64,000 nt of DNA from Nocardiopsis sinuspersici (lineage in GTDB: Bacteria; Actinomycetota; Actinomycetes; Streptosporangiales; Streptosporangiaceae): positions 1 through 64,000 of the forward strand of contig VWVT01000014.1 in NCBI GenBank assembly GCA_008638415.1. Direction: 5' to 3'. How positions within the stretch are numbered: the stretch's first letter is position 1; each line of letters begins with the position of its first letter. A program made the translations under genes and the position numbers. Under the pieces are notes generated by a model. The model had not been told where the DNA came from and ran no database searches. It saw only the letters and a list, made by a program, of their open reading frames with translations. Shown here one piece after another: positions 56,074-64,000 of this stretch.

Positions 56074-56241
56074 ATGAGCGGTGCGTGGGACGGCCTCATC
56101 GTCATGGGCCTGCTGGTCGTGCTGCTCGTGATCGGCGTGCGCAAGCTCCGGCCCAGAGTCCACATCCCGTGGGCGACCAGCGGGATCGTGGTCTTCTTCG
56201 TCTTCGTGTGCCTGCTGCTGTGGGCCTGGTCCTGGCGCTAG
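56074..56241 (+). CDS. 55-residue two-TM membrane protein
   Basis: A short frame, ATG 56074 to TAG 56241, with GGAG 5-8 bases upstream. It begins MSGAWDGLIVMGLLVVLLVI, has a basic loop GVRKLRPRVHIPW, then a second helix GIVVFFVFVCLLLWAWSWR. The hydrophobicity pattern, ribosome binding site and fit between the dehydrogenase stop and the hairpin support a real gene. Function unknown; it is probably co-transcribed with the acyl-CoA dehydrogenase. Confidence 0.65.
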   Translation: MSGAWDGLIVMGLLVVLLVIGVRKLRPRVHIPWATSGIVVFFVFVCLLLWAWSWR

Positions 56242-56294
56242 CGCGGCACCGGCCCGCGCGCCGCGACCCCGTACCCGCAGCGAGGTCCGAACGC

Positions 56295-56331
56295 CCGGCC
56301 CCGCTGTGGGTACAAGGGCATCCGGGGCCGG
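56295..56331. terminator. Hairpin between converging genes
   Basis: CCGGCCCCG (56295-56303) pairs with CGGGGCCGG (56323-56331) around 19 bases. A second CCCGGCC/GGCCGGG hairpin follows closely. Confidence 0.55.
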
Positions 56332-56370
56332 AGGGGGACCCGTCCCGGCCGCCGGGGCCGGGAGCCCGGG

Positions 56371-58656
56371 TCACTCCTCGTCGTCCTTCTCGGCTTCCTC
56401 GACCCCGTCGTCGTGCATGGGCATCTCGAACCAGACCGCCTTGCCGTCCGGGGTCGGACGCGATCCCCACCGGCTGGCCAGCTGCTCGACCAGGTACAGG
56501 CCCCGGCCGCCCTCGTCGTCGGCGGCGGCGCTGCGGATCCGGGGCAGCCGCAGGTCGTTGTCGAAGACCTCCACCCACACCGCGGACGCCCCGCGCCGCA
56601 GCCGGAGCAGGAACTCCTTGTCCTCGCTCTCGGCGGGCTCGTCGGCCTCCTCCGCCGCCACCGCCTCCAGCAGGTCCGTCCAGTCCTCGTCGAACTCGTC
56701 GGCCGCCCCCCCGAAGCCGGACGGGGTCTCCGAGTCCAGCACTCCGGCGCCGGTGAACTCGCGGTGCACCGGGTGCGGGGTGGCGTGGATGACGACGTTG
56801 GTGACGATCTCCGAGACCAGCAGGCAGGCCAGCTCGGCCTGGTCGCGGTCCATCCCCCACTCCTTGAAGGTGTTGGCCGCGAGGTGGCGGGCCTCGCCCA
56901 CGGTGGAGGCCTCCGAGCGGAACCAGCCCTCGCGCAGCGCGAGCGCCTCGTAGTGGGTGCGCACGACCATCAGCGCGGTGTCGTCGTCCAGCTCGCCGGG
57001 AACGCTGTGCACGGCCGCCTCGGCGATCTCGTCCACGTCCTTGTCGGCGACCTCGGAGACCCGCTCGGCCAGCCGTCCCAGCGCCCGGTCGGGGTCGGGG
57101 GTGCCGCCCACCGGCCGCCGGTCCACGAGGCCGTCGGTGTACAGCACCAGGGTGGCGCCCGTGGGCAGGCTCAGGTCGGCCTGGTGGTAGACCACGTCCT
57201 CGCCCGCGCCGCCCTTGGCGCGCACGCCGAGCATGCGGTCGGTGACCTCCAGGTCGAGCTTCTCCACCGAGTCGGAGGTGACCAGCAGCGGCGGGGCGTG
57301 TCCGGCGTTGGCGTAGGACAGCTCGCGCGACCACGCGTCGTAGACCATGTACAGGCAGCTGACGCTGGGGATCCAGGTGCCGCCGTCCTCGTCCTCCTGG
57401 CCGAGCTGGCGGACCCACTCGTCGAGTTCGCGCAGGATGTCGGCGGGTTCGCGGTCGGCCAGGGCGAAGGCGCGCAGCGCGGCGCGAAGCTGTCCCATGA
57501 CGGCGGCGGCGTGCGGGCCCCGGCCCTCGACGTCGCCGATGACCAGGCCGACGCGTCCGGCCGAGAGCGGGATGGCGTCGTAGAAGTCGCCGCCCACCTG
57601 GGTCTGGACGCCGTGCCCGTGCGCCTGGAGCGGCCCGGCGGGCAGGTAGCGGTGGGCGATGACCAGCCCGTCCAGGGAGGGCAGCTTGCTGGGCAGCAGG
57701 CTGCGCTGGAAGGCGAGCGCGGTACTGCGCTCCTCCTCGAACAGGCGGGCGTTGTCGATGGCCAGGGCCACCCGGGAGGCGATGGCGCCGACGAGGTCGC
57801 GGTCGAAGCCGCCGTAGGTGCTCTTCTGCCGCGGTGAGAGCCCCGAGAGGGCCAGGGTGAGCACCCCGAGCAGCTCGCCGCGGGCCCGCAGCGGGGCGGC
57901 GATGGCGGAGGTGACGCCGACCTGGCGGGAGACCTGGTCGGACCGGGAGCTGGGCGAGGTCTCGAACAGGTACTCGCTGCTGACCACCGTCTCCAGTCTG
58001 CGCAGCGCCTGGGTGACGAAGTGGCGCTCGGGGTAGCGGACCTCCTCCCCGACGTCGAACCAGGTCCGCGGCGGGGGCGTCCACCCCTCGGCGTGCATCG
58101 ACACCTGCCGGACCAGGCGGTCGTGGTCGTAGAGGTCGATGAAGCAGTGGTCGGCGAACTGGGGGACGAGGATGCCCGCCACGCCCCTGACGGTGGAGTC
58201 GAACTCCAGCGAGCTGGACAGGCGGCTGCCGATGCGCTCCAGCAGTCCGTACTGCTCCTCCACCCGGCCGCTGCGCAGCGCCTCGCGGGCGATGAGGGTG
58301 ATGCCGTCGACCTCGCCGGACTCGTTGCGCATGGGCACCGCCTGGGCGCGCACGTGGATCCACGTGGAGTCGCCCCTGAGCACGGCGAAGGTGCCCTCCC
58401 AGGGCTCGCCGCGCAGGACCCGGCGGGCCAGTTGGGAGGCGTGCTCGCGGTCCGACTCGTGAATGCCGATGTCGAGCAGGGAGAGGCCGGCGTAGTCGCG
58501 GCCGTCCACGAAACCGAAGAGCTCGCGCGCGAAGGGGTTCCAGTAGCGCAGCAGGCTGAAGCGGTCGATGACGACGATGGCGATCTGCGCCTGGTCCACC
58601 ACGGCGGCCGTGGCGAGCGCGCCGCTCTCCCGGAAGGGCTCACCCCACCGTGTCAT
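56371..58656 (-). CDS. PAS-GAF-SpoIIE phosphatase with C-terminal ATPase domain
   Basis: 761 residues from ATG 58654-58656. The PAS domain (about 20-130) shows IVVIDRFSLLRYWNPFARELFG. The GAF domain (about 145-300) has RSDQVSRQVGVTSAIAAPLRARGELLGVL. The PP2C/SpoIIE phosphatase (about 320-540) has GGDFYDAIPLSAGRVGLVIGDVEGRG, LSYANAGHAPPLLV and DDDTALMVVR. The HATPase_c anti-sigma-like domain (about 560-745) has LVSEIVTNVVIHATPHPV, VEVFDNDLRLP and EGGRGLYLVEQLASRWG, interrupted by an acidic insertion. Such proteins combine RsbU-like phosphatase and RsbW-like kinase activities and act on STAS proteins; the STAS protein at 34885 is one possible target. No membrane segments. Confidence 0.93.
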   Translation of the reverse strand: MTRWGEPFRESGALATAAVVDQAQIAIVVIDRFSLLRYWNPFARELFGFVDGRDYAGLSLLDIGIHESDREHASQLARRVLRGEPWEGTFAVLRGDSTWIHVRAQAVPMRNESGEVDGITLIAREALRSGRVEEQYGLLERIGSRLSSSLEFDSTVRGVAGILVPQFADHCFIDLYDHDRLVRQVSMHAEGWTPPPRTWFDVGEEVRYPERHFVTQALRRLETVVSSEYLFETSPSSRSDQVSRQVGVTSAIAAPLRARGELLGVLTLALSGLSPRQKSTYGGFDRDLVGAIASRVALAIDNARLFEEERSTALAFQRSLLPSKLPSLDGLVIAHRYLPAGPLQAHGHGVQTQVGGDFYDAIPLSAGRVGLVIGDVEGRGPHAAAVMGQLRAALRAFALADREPADILRELDEWVRQLGQEDEDGGTWIPSVSCLYMVYDAWSRELSYANAGHAPPLLVTSDSVEKLDLEVTDRMLGVRAKGGAGEDVVYHQADLSLPTGATLVLYTDGLVDRRPVGGTPDPDRALGRLAERVSEVADKDVDEIAEAAVHSVPGELDDDTALMVVRTHYEALALREGWFRSEASTVGEARHLAANTFKEWGMDRDQAELACLLVSEIVTNVVIHATPHPVHREFTGAGVLDSETPSGFGGAADEFDEDWTDLLEAVAAEEADEPAESEDKEFLLRLRRGASAVWVEVFDNDLRLPRIRSAAADDEGGRGLYLVEQLASRWGSRPTPDGKAVWFEMPMHDDGVEEAEKDDEE

Positions 58657-58808
58657 CTAGCCGCCACCTCGCCGTCATGAGCTGCACACATGCCCGCTCC
58701 GGGTACCCCGAACGACCGCACCTTGGGGCGAGCGTAGCAACACCGTCAACGTTCCCGCAGCGCAATGTGACAATCCTGATGAGCAACCAATCAACGTGTC
58801 CGTACGGT

Positions 58809-59510
58809 TCACGGCTTGGCGACGAAGATGTGTCCGGCGACGAGAGCCGAGAGTTCGGTTCCCCCGGATTCCCCGTCGATCACGCGAACCCCGTCGTCAG
58901 AGGCGCGCAACACCACTTCCTGCCCCGGTTGTACCCCGCATTCGCGCAAGGTGAGCATGATGTCGGCGTCCGACTGGATCTGCTCGCTGATGCGGCGCAC
59001 GGTGGCGGTGATCTCGCTGTTCCCCGCGACGTCGATCATCGGGACGATGGAGTCGTCGGTGAAGGGTTCCGGGGAGTAGTCCTCAAGGCCCAGCTCGTCC
59101 AGACCCGGGATCGGGTTGCCGTGCGGGCACACCGAGGGGGCGTTGAGCAGCGTCACCAACCGCTCCTCCACCGCCTCGGAGATCACGTGCTCCCAGCGGC
59201 AGGCCTCGATGTGCACGTCCTCCCAGGGAAGCCCGATGACGTCGACGAGCAGGCGCTCGGCGAGCCGGTGCTTGCGCATGACGTGGGTGGCCAGGCGCCG
59301 TCCCTCGGCGGTCATGACGAGGTGCCTGTCGTTCTCGACCCGCAGCAGGCCGTCGCGCTCCATGCGGGCCACGGTCTGGCTCACCGTGGGGCCGCTCTGG
59401 TGCAGACGCTCGGCGATACGGGCCCGAAGCGGGACGATCCCCTCCTCTTCGAGCTCGAAAACCGTACGGAGGTACATCTCCGTGGTGTCGATCAGCCCGT
59501 GTGCGGTCAA
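58809..59510 (-). CDS. DtxR/IdeR-family metal-dependent repressor
   Basis: 233 residues from TTG 59508-59510, preceded by GGGAGGGGAGA. This gives the typical beginning [20 protein letters not shown]. The winged helix reads [28 protein letters not shown]. The metal-binding helix [17 protein letters not shown] carries the Cys-Glu-His trio, and an SH3-like C-terminal domain ends in HIFVAKP. This is the iron (or manganese) regulator class of DmdR1/IdeR. Full-length starts upstream are possible but not needed. No iron box was identified in this window. It has a long 350-base upstream region. Confidence 0.94.
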   Translation of the reverse strand: MTAHGLIDTTEMYLRTVFELEEEGIVPLRARIAERLHQSGPTVSQTVARMERDGLLRVENDRHLVMTAEGRRLATHVMRKHRLAERLLVDVIGLPWEDVHIEACRWEHVISEAVEERLVTLLNAPSVCPHGNPIPGLDELGLEDYSPEPFTDDSIVPMIDVAGNSEITATVRRISEQIQSDADIMLTLRECGVQPGQEVVLRASDDGVRVIDGESGGTELSALVAGHIFVAKP

Positions 59511-59860
59511 GTCTCCCCTCCCAAGGCTCTGTGCCCGGCGCGCGGTCGCGGCGGGCACGGCGGGTCTCTCTCAACACAGGCCGGGGCGACGTCATTCCCA
59601 GGGGCCGAGTGGGGACCGGGGCGTCCGCAGGACCGCGGGAGCGACCACCGATACGACAAGCATATCGCGACACGGAGAACCCGCATTTCCGTACTGTCTC
59701 ACAATGTGGGCACGTTCTTCCCCTCGTGCGAAAACCCCGACCCGGACCGCGATCGTCCCAGCGCATGCGGGTACTCCGCACGCCCGTGGACGCCCCTTCC
59801 CCGGGAGAACCTCCCCGAACTCGCGTGCGAGGCGTCGAAGATCACCCCGATGGGCCCGGC
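59511..59860. other. Promoter region of the DtxR gene
   Basis: No gene seen between the pdxH stop and the DtxR start (both minus strand). Bases around 59650-59710 are less GC-rich (a TATGCT-like hexamer on the minus strand near 59660-59665) and are the likely promoter. No terminator for pdxH was recognised. Confidence 0.4.
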
Positions 59861-60523
59861 TCAGGGCGCGAGGCGGTCGATCTCCCAGGTGCCGTCGTCT
59901 CTCCGGAGGTAGCGGAACCGGTCGTGCATGCGGTCGGCGCCGCCCTGCCAGAACTCCACCTCGCCGGGCACCAGCCGGAACCCGCCCCAGTAGGCGGGCC
60001 GGGGGATCTCCTCGTCGGCGGACCACACCGTGTCGAACCCCCGGTAGAGCCGGTCGAGCTCGGCGCGGTCGGCCACCGGCTGCGACTGGCGCTCGCTGGC
60101 CCAGGCGCCCAGTTGCGATCCGCGCGGGCGCGAGGCGAAGTACCGGTCGTTCTCCTCGTCGCTGAGCCGTTCCGCCCTCCCGGCCACCAGGACCTGCCGC
60201 CGGATCGCGTGCCAGGGGAAGACGACGCTGGCCCGGGGGTCGGCCTCCAGGGCCCGGCCCTTGCGCGAGGTGTAGTTGGTGAAGAAGCGCAGTCCGGTGC
60301 TGTCGTAGCCCTTCATCAGCACGGTACGGGCGCGGGGCATGCCCGAGGGCTCGACGGAGGCCAGCACCATGGCGTTGGGTTCGGCGAGCCCGGAGCCGTA
60401 GGCCTCCTCGAACCACAGGTGGAACTGCGTCATGGGGTGGTCGGCGAGGAAGGAGCGCATCAGGGGTTCACCCGTGTACGGTTTGCGCAGCTCGGCGGGG
60501 TCTCGGTGGTCCACACGGGGCAT
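59861..60523 (-). CDS. pdxH: Pyridoxamine 5'-phosphate oxidase
   Basis: 220 residues from ATG 60521-60523. The FMN enzyme that makes pyridoxal 5'-phosphate. Seen: RKPYTGEPL, PNAMVLASVEPSGMPRARTVLMKGYDSTGLRFFTNYTSRKGR (FMN site), RQVLVAGRAERLSDEENDRYFASRPRGSQLGAWAS and the C-terminal WQGGADRMHDRFRY..WEIDRLAP, with the conserved Arg and His of the PLP site. Length equals the E. coli enzyme. AGAGG directly abuts the ATG, so initiation may be unusual; an upstream ATG would add a Gly/Pro-rich leader. It is divergent from serC. Confidence 0.95.
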   Translation of the reverse strand: MPRVDHRDPAELRKPYTGEPLMRSFLADHPMTQFHLWFEEAYGSGLAEPNAMVLASVEPSGMPRARTVLMKGYDSTGLRFFTNYTSRKGRALEADPRASVVFPWHAIRRQVLVAGRAERLSDEENDRYFASRPRGSQLGAWASERQSQPVADRAELDRLYRGFDTVWSADEEIPRPAYWGGFRLVPGEVEFWQGGADRMHDRFRYLRRDDGTWEIDRLAP

Positions 60524-60625
60524 CCTCTCGTGCCGGGCGTCCCCCGCGCCACCCGGTCCGTCCCGTGTGCCGGGAACGCCGGGAACCGGGATGATCCCCA
60601 CCGAACGCGAACACAGCGAATGTGA

Positions 60626-61837
<1,212 letters not shown>

Positions 61838-61864
61838 GCCCTTCGCACCGCGTTGCACAATGGT

Positions 61865-61888
61865 GGCCGACCCGGGTCCGGGTCGGCC
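61865..61888 (+). terminator. Intrinsic terminator of serC
   Basis: GGCCGACCCG (61865-61874) pairs with CGGGTCGGCC (61879-61888) around GGTC and is followed by TCTCCCTTTT, the only hairpin here with a T-rich tail. Confidence 0.88.
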
Positions 61889-61993
61889 TCTCCCTTTTCC
61901 CGGGACTCCCGCCCACCCGGCTCCGGTCTCCCGACTCCCGCCTTTCCCGGATTACCGCTTTTCCGGCTTCTCGCTTACCAGGACGGTTCGGCT

Positions 61994-63001
61994 GTGCGCA
62001 GGAACAAGAAGGAATCATCACCCATCAAGATCATCTCGCACCGCGGCGCGTCGGGGCACCGCCCCGAGCACACCCTGGCCTCCTACGAGCTGGGGGCCAG
62101 GCACGGCGGCGACTTCATCGAGATGGACCTGGTCGCGACCAGGGACGGGAGGCTGGTCTGCCGCCACGAGCAGGAGATCGGCGGGACCACGGACGTGGCC
62201 GAGCACCCCGGGTTCGCCGACCGGCGCACCACGCGGACCGTCGACGGGCGCGAGGTGACCGGGTTCTTCGCCCAGGACTTCACCCTGGAGGAGATCCGCA
62301 CGCTGCGCGCGGTCGAGCGCCTCCCGCAGATCCGGCCCGACAACGCGTCGATGGACGGGACCTACGGGATCCCGACCCTGGAAGAGGTCGTCGAGCTGGC
62401 GCTCTCGCTCACCAAGGAGCTGGGCCGCCCGGTCGGGATCTACCCGGAGACCAAGCACCCCGCCTACCACGTGGAGCAGGGGCTGGAGCTGGAGCCGGCC
62501 CTGATCGAGACCCTGCGCGAGGCCGGGCTGACCGGGCCGGAGCCGAAGGTGCCGGTGTTCCTCCAGTCCTTCGAGGCGGAGAGCCTGCGCAAGCTCGCCG
62601 AGACGGAGCTGCCGCTGGTGTACCTGATGGGCACCGAGGAGCACTGGCTGCGCCACACCACCCCGGAGGGTCTGGCGGAGGTGGCGTCGTTCGCGCACGC
62701 GATCGGCCCGCACAAGAGCCTGGTCGTCCCCACCGGCGAGGACGGTTCGCTGGGCGAGCCGACCGACCTGGTGGAGAACGCGCACGAGGCCGGGCTCCTG
62801 GTGCACCCGTACACGTTCCGCAGCGAGAACCACTTCCTGCCCGCCGAACTGCGCTCGGACCGCGACCCCAAGGACTACGGGGGCTTCGCCGCCGAGTACG
62901 AGGCCTTCTTCGAGGCCGGCGTGGACGGCGTGTTCACCGACTTCTCCCGGCACGCGTTCCTGGCGCGCGAGTACTTCCTGGACCCGCAGCCCGTGGACTA
63001 G
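61994..63001 (+). CDS. glpQ: Glycerophosphodiester phosphodiesterase
   Basis: 335 residues from GTG 61994 (VRRNKKESSPIKIISHRGASG). GDPD TIM-barrel enzyme hydrolysing glycerophosphodiesters to glycerol-3-phosphate and alcohol. Catalytic elements: HRGASGHRPEHT, the metal pair in FIEMDLVATRDG and the second His in LVCRHE, then YPETKHPAYH and GVDGVFTDFS near the end. No export signal is seen from this start; the in-frame sequence further upstream is Pro/Ser-rich and not signal-like. It is predicted to be cytoplasmic, unlike periplasmic E. coli GlpQ. Confidence 0.92.
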   Translation: MRRNKKESSPIKIISHRGASGHRPEHTLASYELGARHGGDFIEMDLVATRDGRLVCRHEQEIGGTTDVAEHPGFADRRTTRTVDGREVTGFFAQDFTLEEIRTLRAVERLPQIRPDNASMDGTYGIPTLEEVVELALSLTKELGRPVGIYPETKHPAYHVEQGLELEPALIETLREAGLTGPEPKVPVFLQSFEAESLRKLAETELPLVYLMGTEEHWLRHTTPEGLAEVASFAHAIGPHKSLVVPTGEDGSLGEPTDLVENAHEAGLLVHPYTFRSENHFLPAELRSDRDPKDYGGFAAEYEAFFEAGVDGVFTDFSRHAFLAREYFLDPQPVD

Positions 63002-63139
63002 GGGACCGGCCGTGAGCACCGCGGGTGTGACGCACGAGGTTTCGCACCCGTTGGTCCCGTCCTTCAGCGGGGCCGGGCCGCCGAGCCGCGCCACAGGTAC
63101 AGGACCACGCTGGGCGGCGGCGCGCCGGCGGCCACCGCG

Positions 63140-63829
63140 CTAGGCGCCGAGGCTCGTGGCCAGGCCGTCGAGGCTCTTCGCGCTCAGGTCGAACGAGTCC
63201 GTCGCGGCGGGAGGGTCCCCGACGGGGCGTTCGACATAGGCGGTCCTCATGCCCACGGCCCGCGCGCCCCGGAGGTCCCAGGCATGGGCGGCGACCATGA
63301 GCAGGCGGTCCGGCGGGCATCCCGCGTTGGCGATCGCGAGTCGGTAGACGTCGGGATGGGGCTTGTAGCCGTGCGCGTCCTCGGCCGAGAGCACCTGGTG
63401 CCAGCGCAACCCGGCGTGCGCGCTGATGCGGGTGAGCGCCGAGTGGCTGGCGTTCGACAAGCCGACCACCGGGAAGCGCGAGGCGATCCGGTCCAGTGCC
63501 GGGACGGAGTCCGGCCACGGCTCCAGCCGCTGCCCGGAGGCCGCCAGCGAGCGCACCGCGTCCGCGTCGTCGACGCCGGCCTCGGCCGCGACGCGGGCCG
63601 CCGCCTCGGAGTCGATCACGGTGCTGTCGGCGTAGGGGCGGCGGCCCGCGAGGACCTCCCGCTGCTGCTCGTCGACATACCCGTGCCAGAGCCCGACGAG
63701 CTCGTCGGTCCTCTCGTCTCCGATGCCGGGGAGCAGTGTTCGAAGGCCGCGGCCGATCCCGCCGGGCTCATCGACCATGGTCCCGAGAACGTCGAAGACG
63801 ATCACGTCCGTGTCGGGGTGCGGGGTCAC
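63140..63829 (-). CDS. HAD hydrolase, 2-haloacid dehalogenase type
   Basis: 229 residues from GTG 63827-63829, GGAGG upstream. HAD superfamily: motif I VIVFDVLGTMVDEPGG (nucleophile Asp), motif II GLSNASHS, motif III Lys in AEDAHGYKPHPDVYRLA, and a C-terminal VAAHAWDLRGARAVGMRTAYVERP. The latter is the signature of type II haloacid dehalogenases rather than phosphatases. The true substrate is uncertain, since many such proteins are annotated only by similarity. It lies just downstream of a VOC-family gene on the same strand. Confidence 0.88.
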   Translation of the reverse strand: MTPHPDTDVIVFDVLGTMVDEPGGIGRGLRTLLPGIGDERTDELVGLWHGYVDEQQREVLAGRRPYADSTVIDSEAAARVAAEAGVDDADAVRSLAASGQRLEPWPDSVPALDRIASRFPVVGLSNASHSALTRISAHAGLRWHQVLSAEDAHGYKPHPDVYRLAIANAGCPPDRLLMVAAHAWDLRGARAVGMRTAYVERPVGDPPAATDSFDLSAKSLDGLATSLGA

Positions 63830-63874
63830 GAAGCGCCTCCAGGCATCTCACCGAACAGGTCCGGTCCGGAAGGG

Positions 63875-64000
63875 TCACTGCACGTCGAACTCGTTGCCCT
63901 CGGGGTCGCGCATGGTGACGTGTGAGGACCCGTGCTCCTCCACGATCCGCACGACCGAGGCGCCCAGCCCCTCCAGCCGTTCCACGACCCCGTCACGGCG
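63875..64000 (-). CDS. VOC-family (glyoxalase-like) protein, C-terminal part only
   Basis: 42 codons run in from the right edge to the TGA at 63875-63877. The visible end VTMRDPEGNEFDVQ is the final strand and metal-binding Glu region of VOC/glyoxalase-bleomycin-resistance proteins, preceded by a helix LEGLGASVVRIVEEHG. It lies 45 bases upstream of the HAD gene on the same strand, so possibly co-transcribed. The start lies outside the window. Confidence 0.8.
   Translation of the reverse strand, partial: RRDGVVERLEGLGASVVRIVEEHGSSHVTMRDPEGNEFDVQ

Noticed and set aside
63002..63139. Small coding remnant between glpQ and the HAD gene
   Set aside because: Only short Arg/Pro-rich frames without start or ribosome binding site were seen.

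Overview
The window is a very GC-rich (roughly 70 percent or more) actinobacterial chromosome segment, most likely from Nocardiopsis or a close relative in the Nocardiopsaceae. The pointers are codon and base use, frequent GTG/TTG starts, the actinomycete-specific Scr1/DUF397/anti-sigma module, a HelD-type RNA polymerase recycling factor, and a guanidine-III riboswitch that I recall as almost identical to the one crystallised from Thermobifida fusca. I see no phage, insertion sequence, CRISPR array, tRNA or rRNA. The content is core and central-carbon metabolism mixed with transport and regulation.

Left end, 1-8433: a sucCD pair (minus strand) diverges from a four-gene plus-strand operon: OFA-like MFS transporter, ThDP enzyme of the oxalyl-CoA decarboxylase / 2-hydroxyacyl-CoA lyase family, formyl-CoA transferase, and an NDP-forming acyl-CoA ligase. 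A 16-base operator-like sequence occurs in inverted copies in front of sucC and the MFS gene, with a weaker copy before the ThDP gene. This suggests one regulon for a CoA-recycling, formyl-CoA-producing pathway (oxalate or a 2-hydroxy acid).

8636-20328: an Nramp-related transporter with a partner membrane protein; terC behind a very strong hairpin; the SMR guanidinium exporter gdx under a guanidine-III riboswitch; then a monocarboxylate-uptake block made of a DUF485 protein plus ActP-like symporter, a LytS/LytTR two-component system, and a second small membrane protein plus symporter. A secreted protein with nine 27-bp tandem repeats follows.

20338-34857: a DUF4239 protein, secreted pullulanase with TTCTGCAAGA direct repeats upstream, GTP-dependent PEP carboxykinase, a double UspA protein, a DUF998 protein, helD, a PH-like membrane protein, coaA and glmS. 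Sequences resembling DasR (dre) sites lie upstream of glmS and, as half-sites, upstream of pckG.

34885-38086: a signalling island with a STAS anti-anti-sigma factor, an RsbW-like ATPase, a divergent Scr1-type XRE regulator and a DUF397 protein. Its two promoter regions share a composite double palindrome. 38254-45890: a KamA-type radical SAM enzyme, plsX, argS, a YceI protein, ribokinase and exonuclease III.

46056-64000: fatty-acid degradation genes (VLCAD-like fadE, thiolase, LCAD-like acyl-CoA dehydrogenase). The last two carry the same AACCGAA-N5-TTCGGTT palindrome. They are interspersed with an AlkX/YcaQ-type glycosylase, a BBE-type FAD oxidase and an MFS exporter fused to a winged-helix domain. 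A PAS-GAF-SpoIIE-ATPase phosphatase, a DtxR regulator, pdxH, serC, a glycerophosphodiesterase, a haloacid dehalogenase and the tail of a VOC protein complete the window. Strong GC hairpins sit at most gene ends and mark transcription units. Known-family statements are from memory; no searches were run.
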